Under the pieces are notes generated by a model that was given only the letters and a program-made list of their open reading frames with translations, was not told the DNA's origin and did no database searches. A stretch of DNA of 64,000 bases, from assembly GCA_963969595.1 (NCBI GenBank), contig OZ018408.1:19713823-19777822 (forward strand), written 5' to 3'. This document shows, piece by piece, positions 24,788 to 36,890 of this stretch. How positions within the stretch are numbered: the first letter of the stretch is position 1; every line of letters begins with the position of its first letter. The translations under genes and the position numbers were made by a program. This DNA is from Neckera pumila (lineage: Eukaryota > Streptophyta > Bryopsida > Hypnales > Neckeraceae).

Positions 24788-25294
24788 TTAGTTGAAGTTT
24801 GCCTTGTAAATATTGTGGGCATGAAAAGGCTATGTAGGCATGTACTCTACAACAAAGTCCAATAAACTCACAAATTTTCTTCAACTAGTTTTCATTAGAA
24901 AGTTCAACAACTTTCACTACAAAAAAAACGTGTCCGCCACAACCGACTAAACTATGACTAGGTGTCTTAAATGACTATAGTATGACTGCAACTCTGTAAT
25001 TGCACATGCAGTGTGATGGGATAGAGGACTAGTCATTCTGTAGTCATATTGTAGTCATATGGATGAAGACTGTGGCGGCCGTGATCCAACACTCCTTTCA
25101 TCCGGTGATTTTCAGTGAGTAACTCATTCAAAGGCGTGATGTGGACCTCTGAAGCCATGTAGTCCACTATCTTAGTTGTAAATCAGTTGCGCTCCAATTG
25201 TGTGTACCTCCATGAACGACTACAACATTACTCAGAATTGATTGTAGAGCCCAAATGGGAACTACCATACTTAGGCAATCATTTTCAATCTATT

Positions 25295-25520
25295 TAGCAA
25301 ATTTGTCTATAACTTTTGATTTGAGGCTCAAAATGTAAAATGGTTTTTTGGAGATGAAAGTGAGATTGATTTTATAACTTTTATTGGTTTAAAATTTCTT
25401 GGAAAAAATTAATCTACTATACCTCAATGAAGTTTGAAATATTATTTGTAACACAATTCTTGCATTTTACACATCCCACATTGTTTGTCTTGCCTACTAC
25501 TACTCCACTTCTATAAAAGG
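25295..25520. repeat. foldback family, single right arm (FB3)
   Basis: It aligns to the right arm of FB1: TTTGTCTATAACTTTTGATT, then TTTTTTGGAGATGAAA, then CACATTGTTTGTCTTGCCTA, ending in a CTATAAAAGG stretch. The left arm is absent. Confidence 0.68.
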
Positions 25521-25587
25521 CTTGTCATTTCATCTCTTCATACTTACCCACTAAGTGGATTTGGAAGTCATGCAAGACATAAGCCAA

Positions 25588-25690
25588 ATATGGTATATAT
25601 TGTATGGTATATGGTATATGGTATATTATATTGATATATTGTGTATTGTATTTGTGTATCGTGTATTGATATATGGTATATTGTTGTAAA
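25588..25690. repeat. TATGGTATA-rich low-complexity tract
   Basis: Irregular repeats of GGTATAT and TGTATTG words lie inside the CACTA-type element. Confidence 0.7.
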
Positions 25691-26575
25691 ACTTTTGAAT
25701 GTACTCATATGTGATTGTAAAATGACTAGTCCCTGTCTATACTCAGAAATAACTACAAGCGTCACTTAAAAATGACTAGACAATCTTGAAAGCACATCCT
25801 ACAAATGATTGGACACGTGTCAAAGCATCATTTGTGCATTAAAGATAGAACTACAACAATAATTAAAGAATGATTGGATATGTGTCAGCCTTGCATTGGT
25901 CAACACAACTTCCTCACAACTACAAAATGACTACAGAATGACTCACGCAAAGGTCCATGTTAGCAACGGTTGACCAAATTTTTCAAAAAATGGGCAATTG
26001 CCCGGCCTTTCCAAAAAATTTTGTCCCTAAACTTCATGGATGAACATCCATCTGCAAATACGGTTGGTGATATAAACCCCCCAGTCATTGTCATAAAGGA
26101 CTGGTCCACAATGACTAGGGCTCCTTAAAAATAGACATAGTCAGAGATGTCCTAAATGATTGAAAATGCAGTCATTTACGTAGTCATGAAATGCTGAAAT
26201 TTTTGTAGTGCAATTTAGGAATGCTAGCATGCTCAAAAATGAACAAATTTTGAAATTGCAAATTGCATTGGAATTGCAATGAAATGCACTTCAACTTCAT
26301 AATAAGTGCAATAGGAATAATTTAAAATTATAGAACAATTTGAATTTCTTTTATACATTATCTACCATTTCATAGAGAACCTTGGGAAGATAATCAAAGA
26401 TATTTTGCAATGGGGTGAAGAACAAGTAAGAAATTATACAACCAAAACAAGTGGTAGGGGATCAAGTATCTCTAAAGCAATTGTGAAGGCTCATTTTTAA
26501 TATTTAACATTAAATACAAGTTGTAATTTTAGCAGATGGTGGCAGCATTATATGGTGGATAAAATATACAAAACA

Positions 26576-26815
26576 CACTATAAGAAACTGTTTTTTTATG
26601 TGACGTCTTATAATTTTACATTGGATGTTATCATTGATATAAAAACACAAGTTGTTCTTTTTGACATCACCTAAAATCTGTCTTGTAAAATCCAATATAA
26701 CATCCAGATGTTACATTGAACGTTATTATTGACATATAAGTTGTTCTATTTGATGCCACCTAAAATCCATTTGCTAAAATTTTAAAACATCACATAAAAC
26801 ATGAATTTCTGGAAA
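26576..26815. mobile_element. degenerate inverted-repeat element, about 240 bp
   Basis: The left side ATAAGAAACTGTTTTTTTAT and the reverse complement of the right side (CCAGAAATTCATGTTTTATG) are similar and lead into TGTGACG/TGTGATG. Internal phrases on ACATCACCTAAAATC repeat. Borders and superfamily are unclear; the left border resembles a CACTA start. Confidence 0.45.
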
Positions 26816-27639
26816 AGCAAAACAACCAAATTTATAGGCAAGTGAAAAAATTGCGTTTGTTGAACAATTTCACTCTCAACTCAAAGGCCCTTATTCAAGC
26901 ACCTTTAGCAAACAACTGTTGCAACCTATGATCAAGATTGCTATCCCTTCTAGTGATTCAAACTTTTTAAAAAGAGAACTACATTTGATGCCTATAGGGA
27001 AGAGGTAAAAAATGCAACAATTTAAAAAAAAAATGTTCACTGCAGCTCCCGCAATTTTTGTATTCTTTAGATAGAAGGCACAAACGATATGAAATGTCCT
27101 TTAACGGTTAAAAGACAATTTATGTCCAAGCTTGGTTAAACTTTATTACACTACTAGAGAAATCTATGTCCATTTCAGCATAGATTTAGCATAGTCTTAT
27201 TAATAAACAAGGTTGATTAGGACGTCTTATTTCGGACATTTTTAGCATAGTTTTGTTGATACTGCCACGTAGGATGAATGTCTTTATGTACGTGCCAAGT
27301 TAGGATCAATTGCTACATCATCAGAAATTATTATTATGATTAATATTATTTTTATAATACCAAAAAAATTATTATTATTCAAAAATTTGCCACATAGGCA
27401 TAAATGGCCACGTAGGCATAAGTGGCCACTTCAATAGACCTACCATATAAGAACAAATTTCACATCAGTGCATTAGTTAATTAAATCCAAGCAATTAAGG
27501 TCTCTAAAGTAGATTTTGCACTTTAAAATTTAATTTTATAAAAGTCAACACATCATTCAAAGTTATTCAATTCACTTTGCATTTGAACTTTGGATGTCAT
27601 TTATCATGGTGTTTGAAGAAGGAAGAAGGTAAGGCCTTT
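26816..27639. other. AT-rich intergenic sequence
   Basis: No gene was seen. 27380-27435 repeats CCACATAGGCATAA / CCACGTAGGCATAA, and a CACTACTAG-type word at 27151 could be a lone element end. Confidence 0.45.
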
Positions 27640-27860
27640 ATATAAGTAGGGTGGTAGGAGGTAAGACAACCAATATGGGATAGGATAAGTAGGAGCTCAA
27701 CTACTCATAGTTAAATCACAACTAACTTGAAGTAGGAATTGTGGTTAAAGTAGAATTTCAGACCTCATTTAGGCATAGTAGATTAACTTTTCTCAAAAAA
27801 CTTTGAACTAAAAAAAGTTGTCAAATCAAGCCAAATTTCATCTCCAAAAATCTATTTGAG
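27640..27860. repeat. foldback family, single left arm (FB4)
   Basis: It aligns to the left arm of FB1: TATATAAGTAGGGTGGTAGG, GAGCTCAACTACTCATAGTT, GGAATTGTGGTTAAAGTAGA and CAGACCTCATTTAGGCATAG. It carries the uninserted TTAA at 27745-27748, the same position that received TTAA copy 2 in FB1. The element stops abruptly near 27858. Confidence 0.72.
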
Positions 27861-28525
27861 AAAACGTGGACACGAGATAGAAATGGATAGAAAGGTGACC
27901 AAAAAAGAGGAAAAAAAGCTCAAACACTTTTAAGAATTAGACTAAACCAATTTCAAGTAGTAAATTGAGTAAGATAATACCTTGTGTAAAACCCCAGTTG
28001 GTTTATTTGTTTACCAACACATGTAAGATACAACTTCCATTTGAAATATATTTTTTACAATACAATCAATTGACTTTGACCTTTTCAAACCTAGAATCCT
28101 TTGTTGTTTAGGGGTCATATTGCTATTCACACTAGTTCTCCTTGGTATGTATCACTTGTCTATTGTCAAAATAAGAAACTACAATGCAATACAATGATTA
28201 TGAATGTCATGCAACCAATGTTTCTTTGCTGGAGTTTACAAACAAAAGAAGAAAAGCTAGCTAGCATTAGGAGATCCTTTGGCAAAATCCTAGGCCATCT
28301 TTGACACAACCAGTTCAACTGTAGTGTGACCCGGCCTTCAAGAAGACTAATAAAAAGTATGAGAAACATCATTTTCCAGGTCAAGAAACCGGTGCTTTTG
28401 GCTTGAGTTTACAAACACAAAAGTTAGCTAACATAAACATTAAGAGATCCTTGTCGACAAGATGTCAGGTTGTTTTATTTGGAAACACCCTAAACCCTAA
28501 AACCTCAACAAGGCCGCTAAGCCTG
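27861..28525. other. intergenic, nothing recognised
   Basis: No coding or element signature was found. TTAGCTAACATAAACATTAA-type phrases resemble the nearby CTAGCTAGCATTAGGAGATC phrase (around 28255 and 28425), a weak local duplication. Confidence 0.45.
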
Positions 28526-29385
<860 letters not shown>

Positions 29386-29977
29386 AATATAGAATAGCTT
29401 TGAAGGTAGACCTCTGTGCTTGTCCAATGTTTCAGCTAAACTTTAAATTTGGACAATACATCATGACTTCTTTAATATGTTGGCTTCTAGGCTAATGATG
29501 TCATCACAATGCCAGAGAATAAAAAATTAAATACATGATAGGTATGACTTCATGCACTAAAAACATTATGCACAATTTAATGATGCTAGAAGTAATTTTG
29601 GAAAGGGTGGGAGTGGGTCTAATAAAATGCAAGTACTGGCCCTTTTAGTCTCAGTACATTTCCACTCATTGATTTGTTTTGAATATAGAATAGCTTTGGA
29701 GGTAGACCTTTGTGCTTGTCCAATGTTTCAGCTAAACTTTAAAATTGGACAATACATCATGACTTGTTTAATATGTTGACTTCTAGGTTAATGATGTCAG
29801 CACAATGCTAGAGAATAAAAAATTAAACATATAATGGGTATGACTTCATGCACTAAAAATATTATGCACAATACAATGATGCTAGAAATAATTTTGGAAA
29901 GGGTGGGAGTGGGTCTAGGAAAATGCAAGTACTGGCCCTTTTAGTCTTAGTACATTTCCACTCACTGATTTGTTTTG
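29386..29977. repeat. 296-bp tandem duplication ending at a HAK exon
   Basis: Copy A is 29386-29681 and copy B 29682-29977, both starting AATATAGAATAGCTTTG and running head to tail with few differences. The second copy ends next to the splice acceptor of the first HAK exon (TTTCTTCCAG), so intron sequence was duplicated. Confidence 0.9.
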
Positions 29978-30941
29978 TTTCTTCCAGATTGCATTCACAG
30001 TAGTTGTGTACACCTCCTTGTTGATTGGGTACATAGGACAGGCTACCCATCTCTCGAAGTTAGAACCTTGATGACATCGAACATGCATTCTTTAAATCTG
30101 TTCCAGGTTAGTTGTTTAGTTTAGTTCACTATGGTAACTAGACCATAAACTTTATTTCTCTGCAGAAAAATATCAAATTCAATGTCATCTTACAAATCTC
30201 TAAATACAATTTGTCACTGACATTCATGATGTCCGCTGGGGTTTCTTGCAGAGCCTGTTTTTGGGCCAGTGTTTATGATAGTGACGTTGGCCTCAATTGT
30301 AGGGAGCCAAGCAGTCATCTCTGCAACATTTTCCATTGTAAATCAATGTGTTGGCACTGGGATGCTTCCCACGGGTCAAAGTGGTGCACACCTCCAATAA
30401 CAATTATGGACAGATCTACATCCCTGGCAGAGATCAACTGGATTATGTTACTCCTCTGCCTAGCTCTGACTATTGGTTTCCAGGATGTCATTGAGATCGG
30501 AAATGCCTACGCTATGTACAGCCTTCTTTTCTCTTCTGCCAGTCAAGTTGCTCGATTTTTATTTTTATTTTTTTCGTGAAACATATGGACAATTTCCATT
30601 GATAGGGGAAACAGTACACAGAAACCAGAGGAGCTTGTCCCCGGCAAAGCAATTTTTACGTTTTCTACAATCTCATTTTCTTTTTTTTCTTTATTCAGGA
30701 AACCAAGCCAAGCAACAGCTAAACAGCAGCAAAGAAAGAAAGAAAGAGTCGTGAACATCAGACAGGCAGGATCGAAGCCCTTCAGGCAAACGAACCCATC
30801 TTGGGATACTCCAATATTGCTCGATTTCTTTCAATACGGTAGTTCTCAATTCAAATTGACGAAAGCTTTGCAGATTTGGTCCATGAGTGCCGCTCCTGAG
30901 TTCCCAAGTAGTTCACCACCTATATGCCAACAGCCTACACA

Positions 30942-31645
30942 CACTAGTGCAAAACACTGGTTTTAGTGACATTTTAAATGACATTTGGATGTCATTTAAG
31001 CCACCCGCAAAGGTGGTTGAAATGACATCCAAATGTCATTTAAAATGTCATTTTTTTTATGTCACTTCAACATACTTGTAGAGTACATTTTAGTTCTTCA
31101 AAATCTATCAAATAAGTAGATTTTACTTTTCAAAATATCCAGATATGTAGATTTTACTTTCTACATTCTTCCAAAAATGTAGATTTCACTTTCCAAAATC
31201 TTAAAAAATATAGATTTCAATTCTCAAAATCTTCAGAAGGTATAGATTTTACTTTTCAACATCTTCCAAATTTGTTGATTTTACTTTCCTAAATTTTGGA
31301 AAAATGTAGATTTTACTTTCCAAAATTCTATGCAATCTGAACATATGTACCTTTCTTCACTCATATATTGGAAAAGAAATTTTTATGTCTTGGCATATCC
31401 TACTAGTGTCATTTATTTCTATTACTTGTCTTCCCCATGACAATTGTTATGGGACAATGTTTTCTTCTAAAATCTACCAAATTTGTTGCACCAAATGACA
31501 TTAATCTCATTTTTGATTGAAACAAACATTCTAGGATCAATAATTCTTCTAAAATCTACCAAATTTTCAATGGCATGGTTGAAATGACATTTTTGAAAAA
31601 AATGTCATTTCAACATGTCATTTAAACCAGTGTTTTGCACTAGTG
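30942..31645. mobile_element. CACTA MITE, 704 bp, in a HAK intron
   Basis: Both ends read CACTAGTGCAAAACACTGG inward. ACA flanks both sides (30939-30941 and 31646-31648), the 3-bp duplication expected of CACTA elements. Inside are a near-perfect palindrome (30963-31052) with arms on GACATTTTAAATGACATTTG and seven or so imperfect units of TAGATTTTACTTTCCAAAAT with period about 35-40 bp (31090-31330). No transposase, so it is non-autonomous. Confidence 0.9.
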
Positions 31646-31751
31646 ACAGACATCAAGTTTGTGCCAGCAAAGTATTCTTGACTGTCATGTAGTACGTCAT
31701 TCATGCATTACCTAAGTTCTGTAGAGGTTGTGCAATATTGAGCTGGTCACC

Positions 31752-31898
31752 CATAACATTCAGTAGCTCTACAGTGATGGTGTGGTATATTTCAGTGTTT
31801 CATCAGTGGTTACTGATGAATTAGCCAGGTGGAGGATATAGAGACACACCATCACTGTAGGACCAAGGCAACATCAACACAAGCTACTGAATGTTATG
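31752..31898. other. complex hairpin in a HAK intron
   Basis: CATAACATTCAGTAGCT (31752) pairs with AGCTACTGAATGTTATG (31882-31898), and TACAGTGATGGTGTG (31770) pairs with CACACCATCACTGTA (31845-31859). All pairs are perfect; a one-sided bulge of about 22 nt separates the two stems. At the tip TTCATCAGT pairs with ACTGATGAA (31799-31820). Confidence 0.85.
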
Positions 31899-32462
31899 CC
31901 AGTTTTCAGAGCTCTCGGCACCTAGAAGTATTAGTTTTCAGATTTTTGAGCATTTGGAATGTCACACTCTGGAATCGGCCGTTCTAACCCACCCTTGGAC
32001 TCCCAAAGCCATTTTCGAATATTGCACAGTTTTGCTTATATATTTCTTAGTTCGAATATATTACTTAGTTACCTCAAATCATCACATTGGCTATTAAAGA
32101 AAGTTGCTTTTTACAGATTCAAGCATCTCTTCGGATTTCTTTAGGCGAAACGTCACCTTGAAGCACAATTTTCCAGAGTACGGAATTTGGGGCTCTCAGG
32201 AGTTAACAAGTCAACCCATACAGTGAATTGGTCCATCTAGTCCTCATAAATCATTTGAGTACAATATTTTCCCTGACCGAGACCCATGCTGTGGCACTCA
32301 ACACTAATCTGTGAGTTGTGCACAACCTCATAATTATATATTCGTCAAAGTAACAGATTTCAGTGAGATTTGCACAGTTGCTGGTGCTTGAATGACACCT
32401 CAAATCTATACATGCTGGTCCTAATGTTTAGAGCTCAACGCAATGGAGCGTAACATGACTGT

Positions 32463-32757
32463 ATGACCATGTGCTGAGCATTGAAACAGGAAATTCATAT
32501 GACCATTTGCTGAGCTTTCTTTACAGGAAAATCAATATCGTCATATGCTGAGCATTGAAACAGGAAATTCATATGACCATTTGCTGAGCTTTCTTTACAG
32601 GAAAATCAATATCGTCATATGCTGAGCTTTGAAACAGGAAAAATCAATATGAACATATGCTGAATTTTGAAACAGGAAAAATTAATATGACCATATACTG
32701 AGTTTTGAAGAACTCAAGGAAATTCATATGACCAAGTGAACTTTATTTACAGGAAAA
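32463..32757. repeat. minisatellite in a HAK intron, unit about 45 bp
   Basis: Units contain CATATGCTGAG, a GAAACAGGAAAAATCAATAT-type phrase and CATATGACCAT. Two consecutive 90-bp double units (about 32470-32635) are almost identical, and decayed units continue to 32757. Confidence 0.9.
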
Positions 32758-35577
32758 TGAAAATGACCTCAGGTTGATAAGCTGTCTGTTTGGCTGCCTG
32801 TAGGTATCGCCGTGATCATAGTGATGCTGGTGACGACATTTCTGATGACCCTGGTGATCATAACAGTAGCACCGTCCTGGCTTTGTTGTTCTGCTTGGTG
32901 TTTGGCTCCGTGGAGCTTCTGTGATTTGTCCACTGCGCTGAACAAGGTTCCTCAGCTAGGGAGGTTGGGTGCCGCTGGTGATTGCGGGTGTGGTCATGAC
33001 GGTCATGTACGTTTGGCATTACGGAACCACCAAGAAGTACGAGTACGACCTCCAGAACAAGGTTTCCATGAAGTGGTTGCTGGAGCTCGGCCCCAGTCTG
33101 GGCATGGTGCGTGTCCCGGGCATTGGCTTGATCTACACGGACCTCGTCAGTGGCGTGCTTGCGATTTTCTCCCACTTTGTGACGAACTTGCCCGCGTTTC
33201 ATGAGGTGCTGGTATTTGTCTGCACGAAGTCGGCTCTTGTGCCGTTTGTCACACACTACGAACGATGTTTGACTGGACGCATTGGACCTAAGGAATTTCA
33301 CATGTACAGTACAGGTATGCCACAGTATTACTTAAAGCTAGGTAGAACCTCCATTCAGTTAAATGGGAGTTATTCCATGCGCCATTTTTGATATTTATAA
33401 TAGCTCGCTGTGCCGATAGAGATGAAAATTGATATGAAAATTGCATTTTATGCACAACGTTGTGCACCGATATGCTAGGATTTCCACCCCTCTCCCCCTC
33501 CAGCACCCTAAACCATCTCAATTCCTCCCGGGCTTGAGGGTCTCTGCGCCATTTCAGTGGAGTAGAGCCAATTCAACGAAAATTGGCGTTCTAGATAAGT
33601 ACACCCTTGGGAATCATCTAGTATACATTCTCAGGATAATAGCTCATACATCCAGATTTTTACAATGTTAGTTTGAATAAACTTGACAAGCTGCATTTAG
33701 GAGAAGGCAAACTACGGGTTTGCACTCGTGACATAAAACGAAGTTCGTCAATTTCATTGAGTTGGCGTGATTCTGGGCGTCAAAACTGTGGGATTCGTCT
33801 GGCCAAAGCTCTGAAAACTATTGGTATAGAATTACGTTTCTCGTGCCCTGAAAAGTGCCAGGTTCTTGGAATTCCGCCAATTTAACGAATTGCCGTTGAA
33901 AGCTAATAATGTAATGCGGTTCTCCAGAAGCCTGATATTGCATAACCTTTGGGCCGTGATTACCACCTCTTGATTTATGACTGTTTAGGAGTAAAACAAG
34001 CACTAATAGACTAGTCTATTTATTTAATAGTTTAACTCTTTGTTAAAACAAAATTAAATAAATAGCAGCTGGGTGTTTTTCTAAAGAGCGTTTGCACTAG
34101 TGACATATCAATAAAGAAAGTAAAGCAATGTAGCCGACATGAATTGCATAAGATTTGGTTCATTGTTACCAACTCTTGACTTATATATGACCATGGGTTC
34201 TGTTGCTTCATGAAAGTTGTGGGCATGGGAAAGGGAAACATCTTTTACAAATCTTTCTGTTCTTTTGTTTTGTTTTTCCTTATGTTGTTGTTCATGCTTC
34301 CCTGCAATTTTGAGAATTCTGTGCACAAGGAATGAGCTCCGGGGATATGGTGCGGTATGGATACAAAGGACGCAGGGACAAGAATGACTTTGAGAATCAA
34401 CTGGTAGCCAGTCTGGAACGGAGTTCATCCAAAGCGAAGAGACCGTCATGGAGTTCAACCAAGAGTTGGGTCCGTTTTCCAGCAACAAAGTGAGCTACGA
34501 AGGGCACTTGACTGTCATGGGGACGACTCCTTCGTTGCTTCGGAGAGAAGCGTCTGTCACAATGGAAGAGGAGGACAGCATCAGATCCATGACCATGTCC
34601 GATGGTGGCGATCGATTGCAGGTAACCCATATATCCTCACTCTTAATATAAAATATATGTAACATTTTAGAGCATCACTTGGCTCCAGACTGAAGGGGAC
34701 GAGAAGTCAATACATGCCCCATCTAATATGAAAGAAATTTTGAGTACGTTCTTATGTACAAAATTTTCTGCTACTCAAAAATTGAGCCTTCATTGTGAAA
34801 TCAACTGTATACTCAATCCAGCTACACTATGAATATACTCACCTTACAAAGTCTCTCGTCGCTCTGTAGTTGCACAACAGAAGGATAAGTTGCGTAATTG
34901 ATTGTTTCATTAGTGTTGTAGGCACAAGCCACAGTTATGGTGAAGTGACAGTATGCTCATGATTTTCATTTTATTTAAGAATGGGGTCTTAGGATTTCTA
35001 TTTTTGGACTGGACTGTGTTACTTCTACCTCAGTTTGTATATAGGCTACCTTGAAATGGGTTGGAGTCCGTTCATTTGCAGAGTGTTTCTGCTGCTACTC
35101 AAAAGTGGAACCCATGTTCCTAACTTGTCTCTAACATGAAATAAGTTAAATCTACAGTGCAGCTACACAATGAAATAAAGATCTTACGGAGTCTTTTGTG
35201 GCCTTGTAGTTCAGCTTCTTATTTCATTTGACACGTCACAAATTTAGTAAGATGAGACAGTTTGAGTAGGTTCTTATGAACAGTACAGTGTTGCTGTTCA
35301 ATGTCTTCTGTAAAGCTACATGATTGCCTCTCGTAGCTTTGTAGCTGCACTACAAAAGGTAGGCAGCCTCATGTAGCATAGCATTGGTGTTAGTTTTATT
35401 AGTGTTGGTGACTTCTGAACGTGTTTTTTTTTTGCCTTTTGCAGTCTATAGATTGGTTTCAGTCATCGCCTGGTTTCACTCCCAGGCAAGAGAAGGGTGC
35501 AGTTTGACATTCCTATGAGCGGCTCAGACAGTGAATCCTCCCGGATGGATGTTTGCAAGGCATTGATGGGAACGGGT

Positions 35578-36479
35578 ATGATATGGGTGTCCATTCCCGG
35601 ACTCTCTGGACTTTTGAAAAATGTGCTTGCGGAAATGAAAAAAGTATTGGAAAATTACAAAAATTGCATAGTGTTATAAACATTATGTTGGTATGCAACA
35701 ATTATGTGTTATATAGGTCAAATTCAAAAACTGAATTTTCTAAATTTATCATATTTAGCACCTGGTCACATTGGAGTAATAAAATTACTATGTATTTAAG
35801 GTTTTCACTTGAAAAAAATAGTCGTGCACCTTATTCAATTTGTACTTATGTATATCATTTGTTTTTAGGATGAAGATGTTGTGAAATTATAGTCCTTTTA
35901 AATTGCACAAAAATATGTGATCTTTGAAGGTTTCATAAATTTGGAAATATATCAATTCATTAAATTAAGAGTTAAAATTAAATATATACATGACCCAAAC
36001 ATTATTTTAGCTAGATTTCATAATTATAAACTACTTTGCTATAATATGGTATTCCAAATTGTTCCTTTTGTCTCAAATGTGGACCTAGGACAATATTCCT
36101 TTTGAAGACCAAAGGAGTGAAAAGAAACACTAAAATTGTTCAAATTTTCTTGTTCAAGAGTATTTTAGATAGAGTATGATAACCTTCATATGAATTTCTC
36201 ATTAAAATCATGTAAAGTGAACAAGTGTAATTTCTTGAACACATTAAATGAGTTTAAAAAATGACAGTATTTTAGTCGGACATTCCGTTTGGGTACCCAT
36301 TATAGAAACTTACCCTGATGGTTCTTTCCAAAACAAAAGATGCAGGTATTGCTTACTTGATTCATGAGCCATCCATATGTGAAGGCAAAGAAATCATCCA
36401 CCCTTGTGAAAAAGTGTGCCATTAATTATGCATATACTTTTATAAGGAAAAACAGTCAAGATCCGGCTCTTGTCTTCAA
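35578..36479. other. AT-rich, downstream of HAK remnant
   Basis: No conserved HAK C-terminal exon and no other gene was recognised. Confidence 0.5.
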
Positions 36480-36890
36480 TATCCCACACACCAGTCTTAC
36501 AAGGTGGAAGCACCCAGAACTGTCAAAATAAGGAATTCAGCATATTTGGAGGCACCATTTCAGAATATTTTTGTGATGTTGGCGAGAGAAAATCATGAAT
36601 TTAAAAATAAAAAAATAAAAAAATTTCGGACTTGGCATGTATTTTCTATGAATTTTCAAAGTTGTAGTTCACTAGATCACTAAAACCGTCCTGTAGGTGG
36701 ATCCAAATCTGAATTCTAACAAATTCAACACTTATCCAATCATAGTGAAGAGAGGAGAAAACTTTATGACACACGTCAAAGACCATTCAATGGAAGTTTA
36801 TGGACGGTTTAATGTCCATATAGGAACAAAGATTAGGTACAGGACTGCTATTGGGTGTTTCTACCAGAGGTGGGCATGTTTTACTATGTT
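36480..36890 (+). repeat. dispersed repeat of unknown class, copy A
   Basis: It shares an ordered series of blocks with 41690-42115 in the same orientation: AAGGTGGAAGCACCCA, AATTCAGCA..TTGGAGGCA, TTTCGGA..TGCATGTA-like, TCACTAAAAC..TGAACC-like, and GGGTGTTTCTACC near the end. No protein, terminal repeat or target duplication was identified. Confidence 0.6.

Larger units (their letters stand above)
24915..26210. mobile_element. CACTA-type non-autonomous element, 1.3 kb
   Basis: The left end CACTACAAAAAAAACGTG and right end ATTTTTGTAGTG are inverted CACTA termini. Near both ends are many copies of an AATGACTA word in both orientations, typical of the subterminal repeats bound by CACTA transposases. 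The flanking 3 bp do not match (TTT and CAA), so the target duplication has decayed or the ends are from different copies. The interior contains a piece of the foldback family (25295-25520). Confidence 0.72.
29988..35577 (+). pseudogene. HAK: HAK/KUP potassium transporter, decayed 3' half
   Basis: The family consists of plasma- or vacuolar-membrane K+ transporters. Exon pieces, in order: 29988-30106 (IAFTVVVYTSLLIGYIGQAT, frame change, DDIEHAFFKSVP); 30252-30511 (FMIVTLASIVGSQAVISATF, frame change, RVKVVHTSNNNYGQIYIP, frame change, EINWIMLLLCLALTIGFQD); 32804-33314 (GIAVIIVMLVTTFLMT, three frame breaks, [59 protein letters not shown]); about 34331-34621 (MVRYGYKGRRDKNDFENQLV, frame change, EFIQSEETVMEF); 35445-35577 (KRRVQFDIPMSGSDSE). 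At least seven frame breaks and one in-frame stop are visible. The upstream half of the protein and the final conserved exon were not found. The donor after GNAY is altered (CTATGT instead of GTATGT). The gene is dead. Confidence 0.92.
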
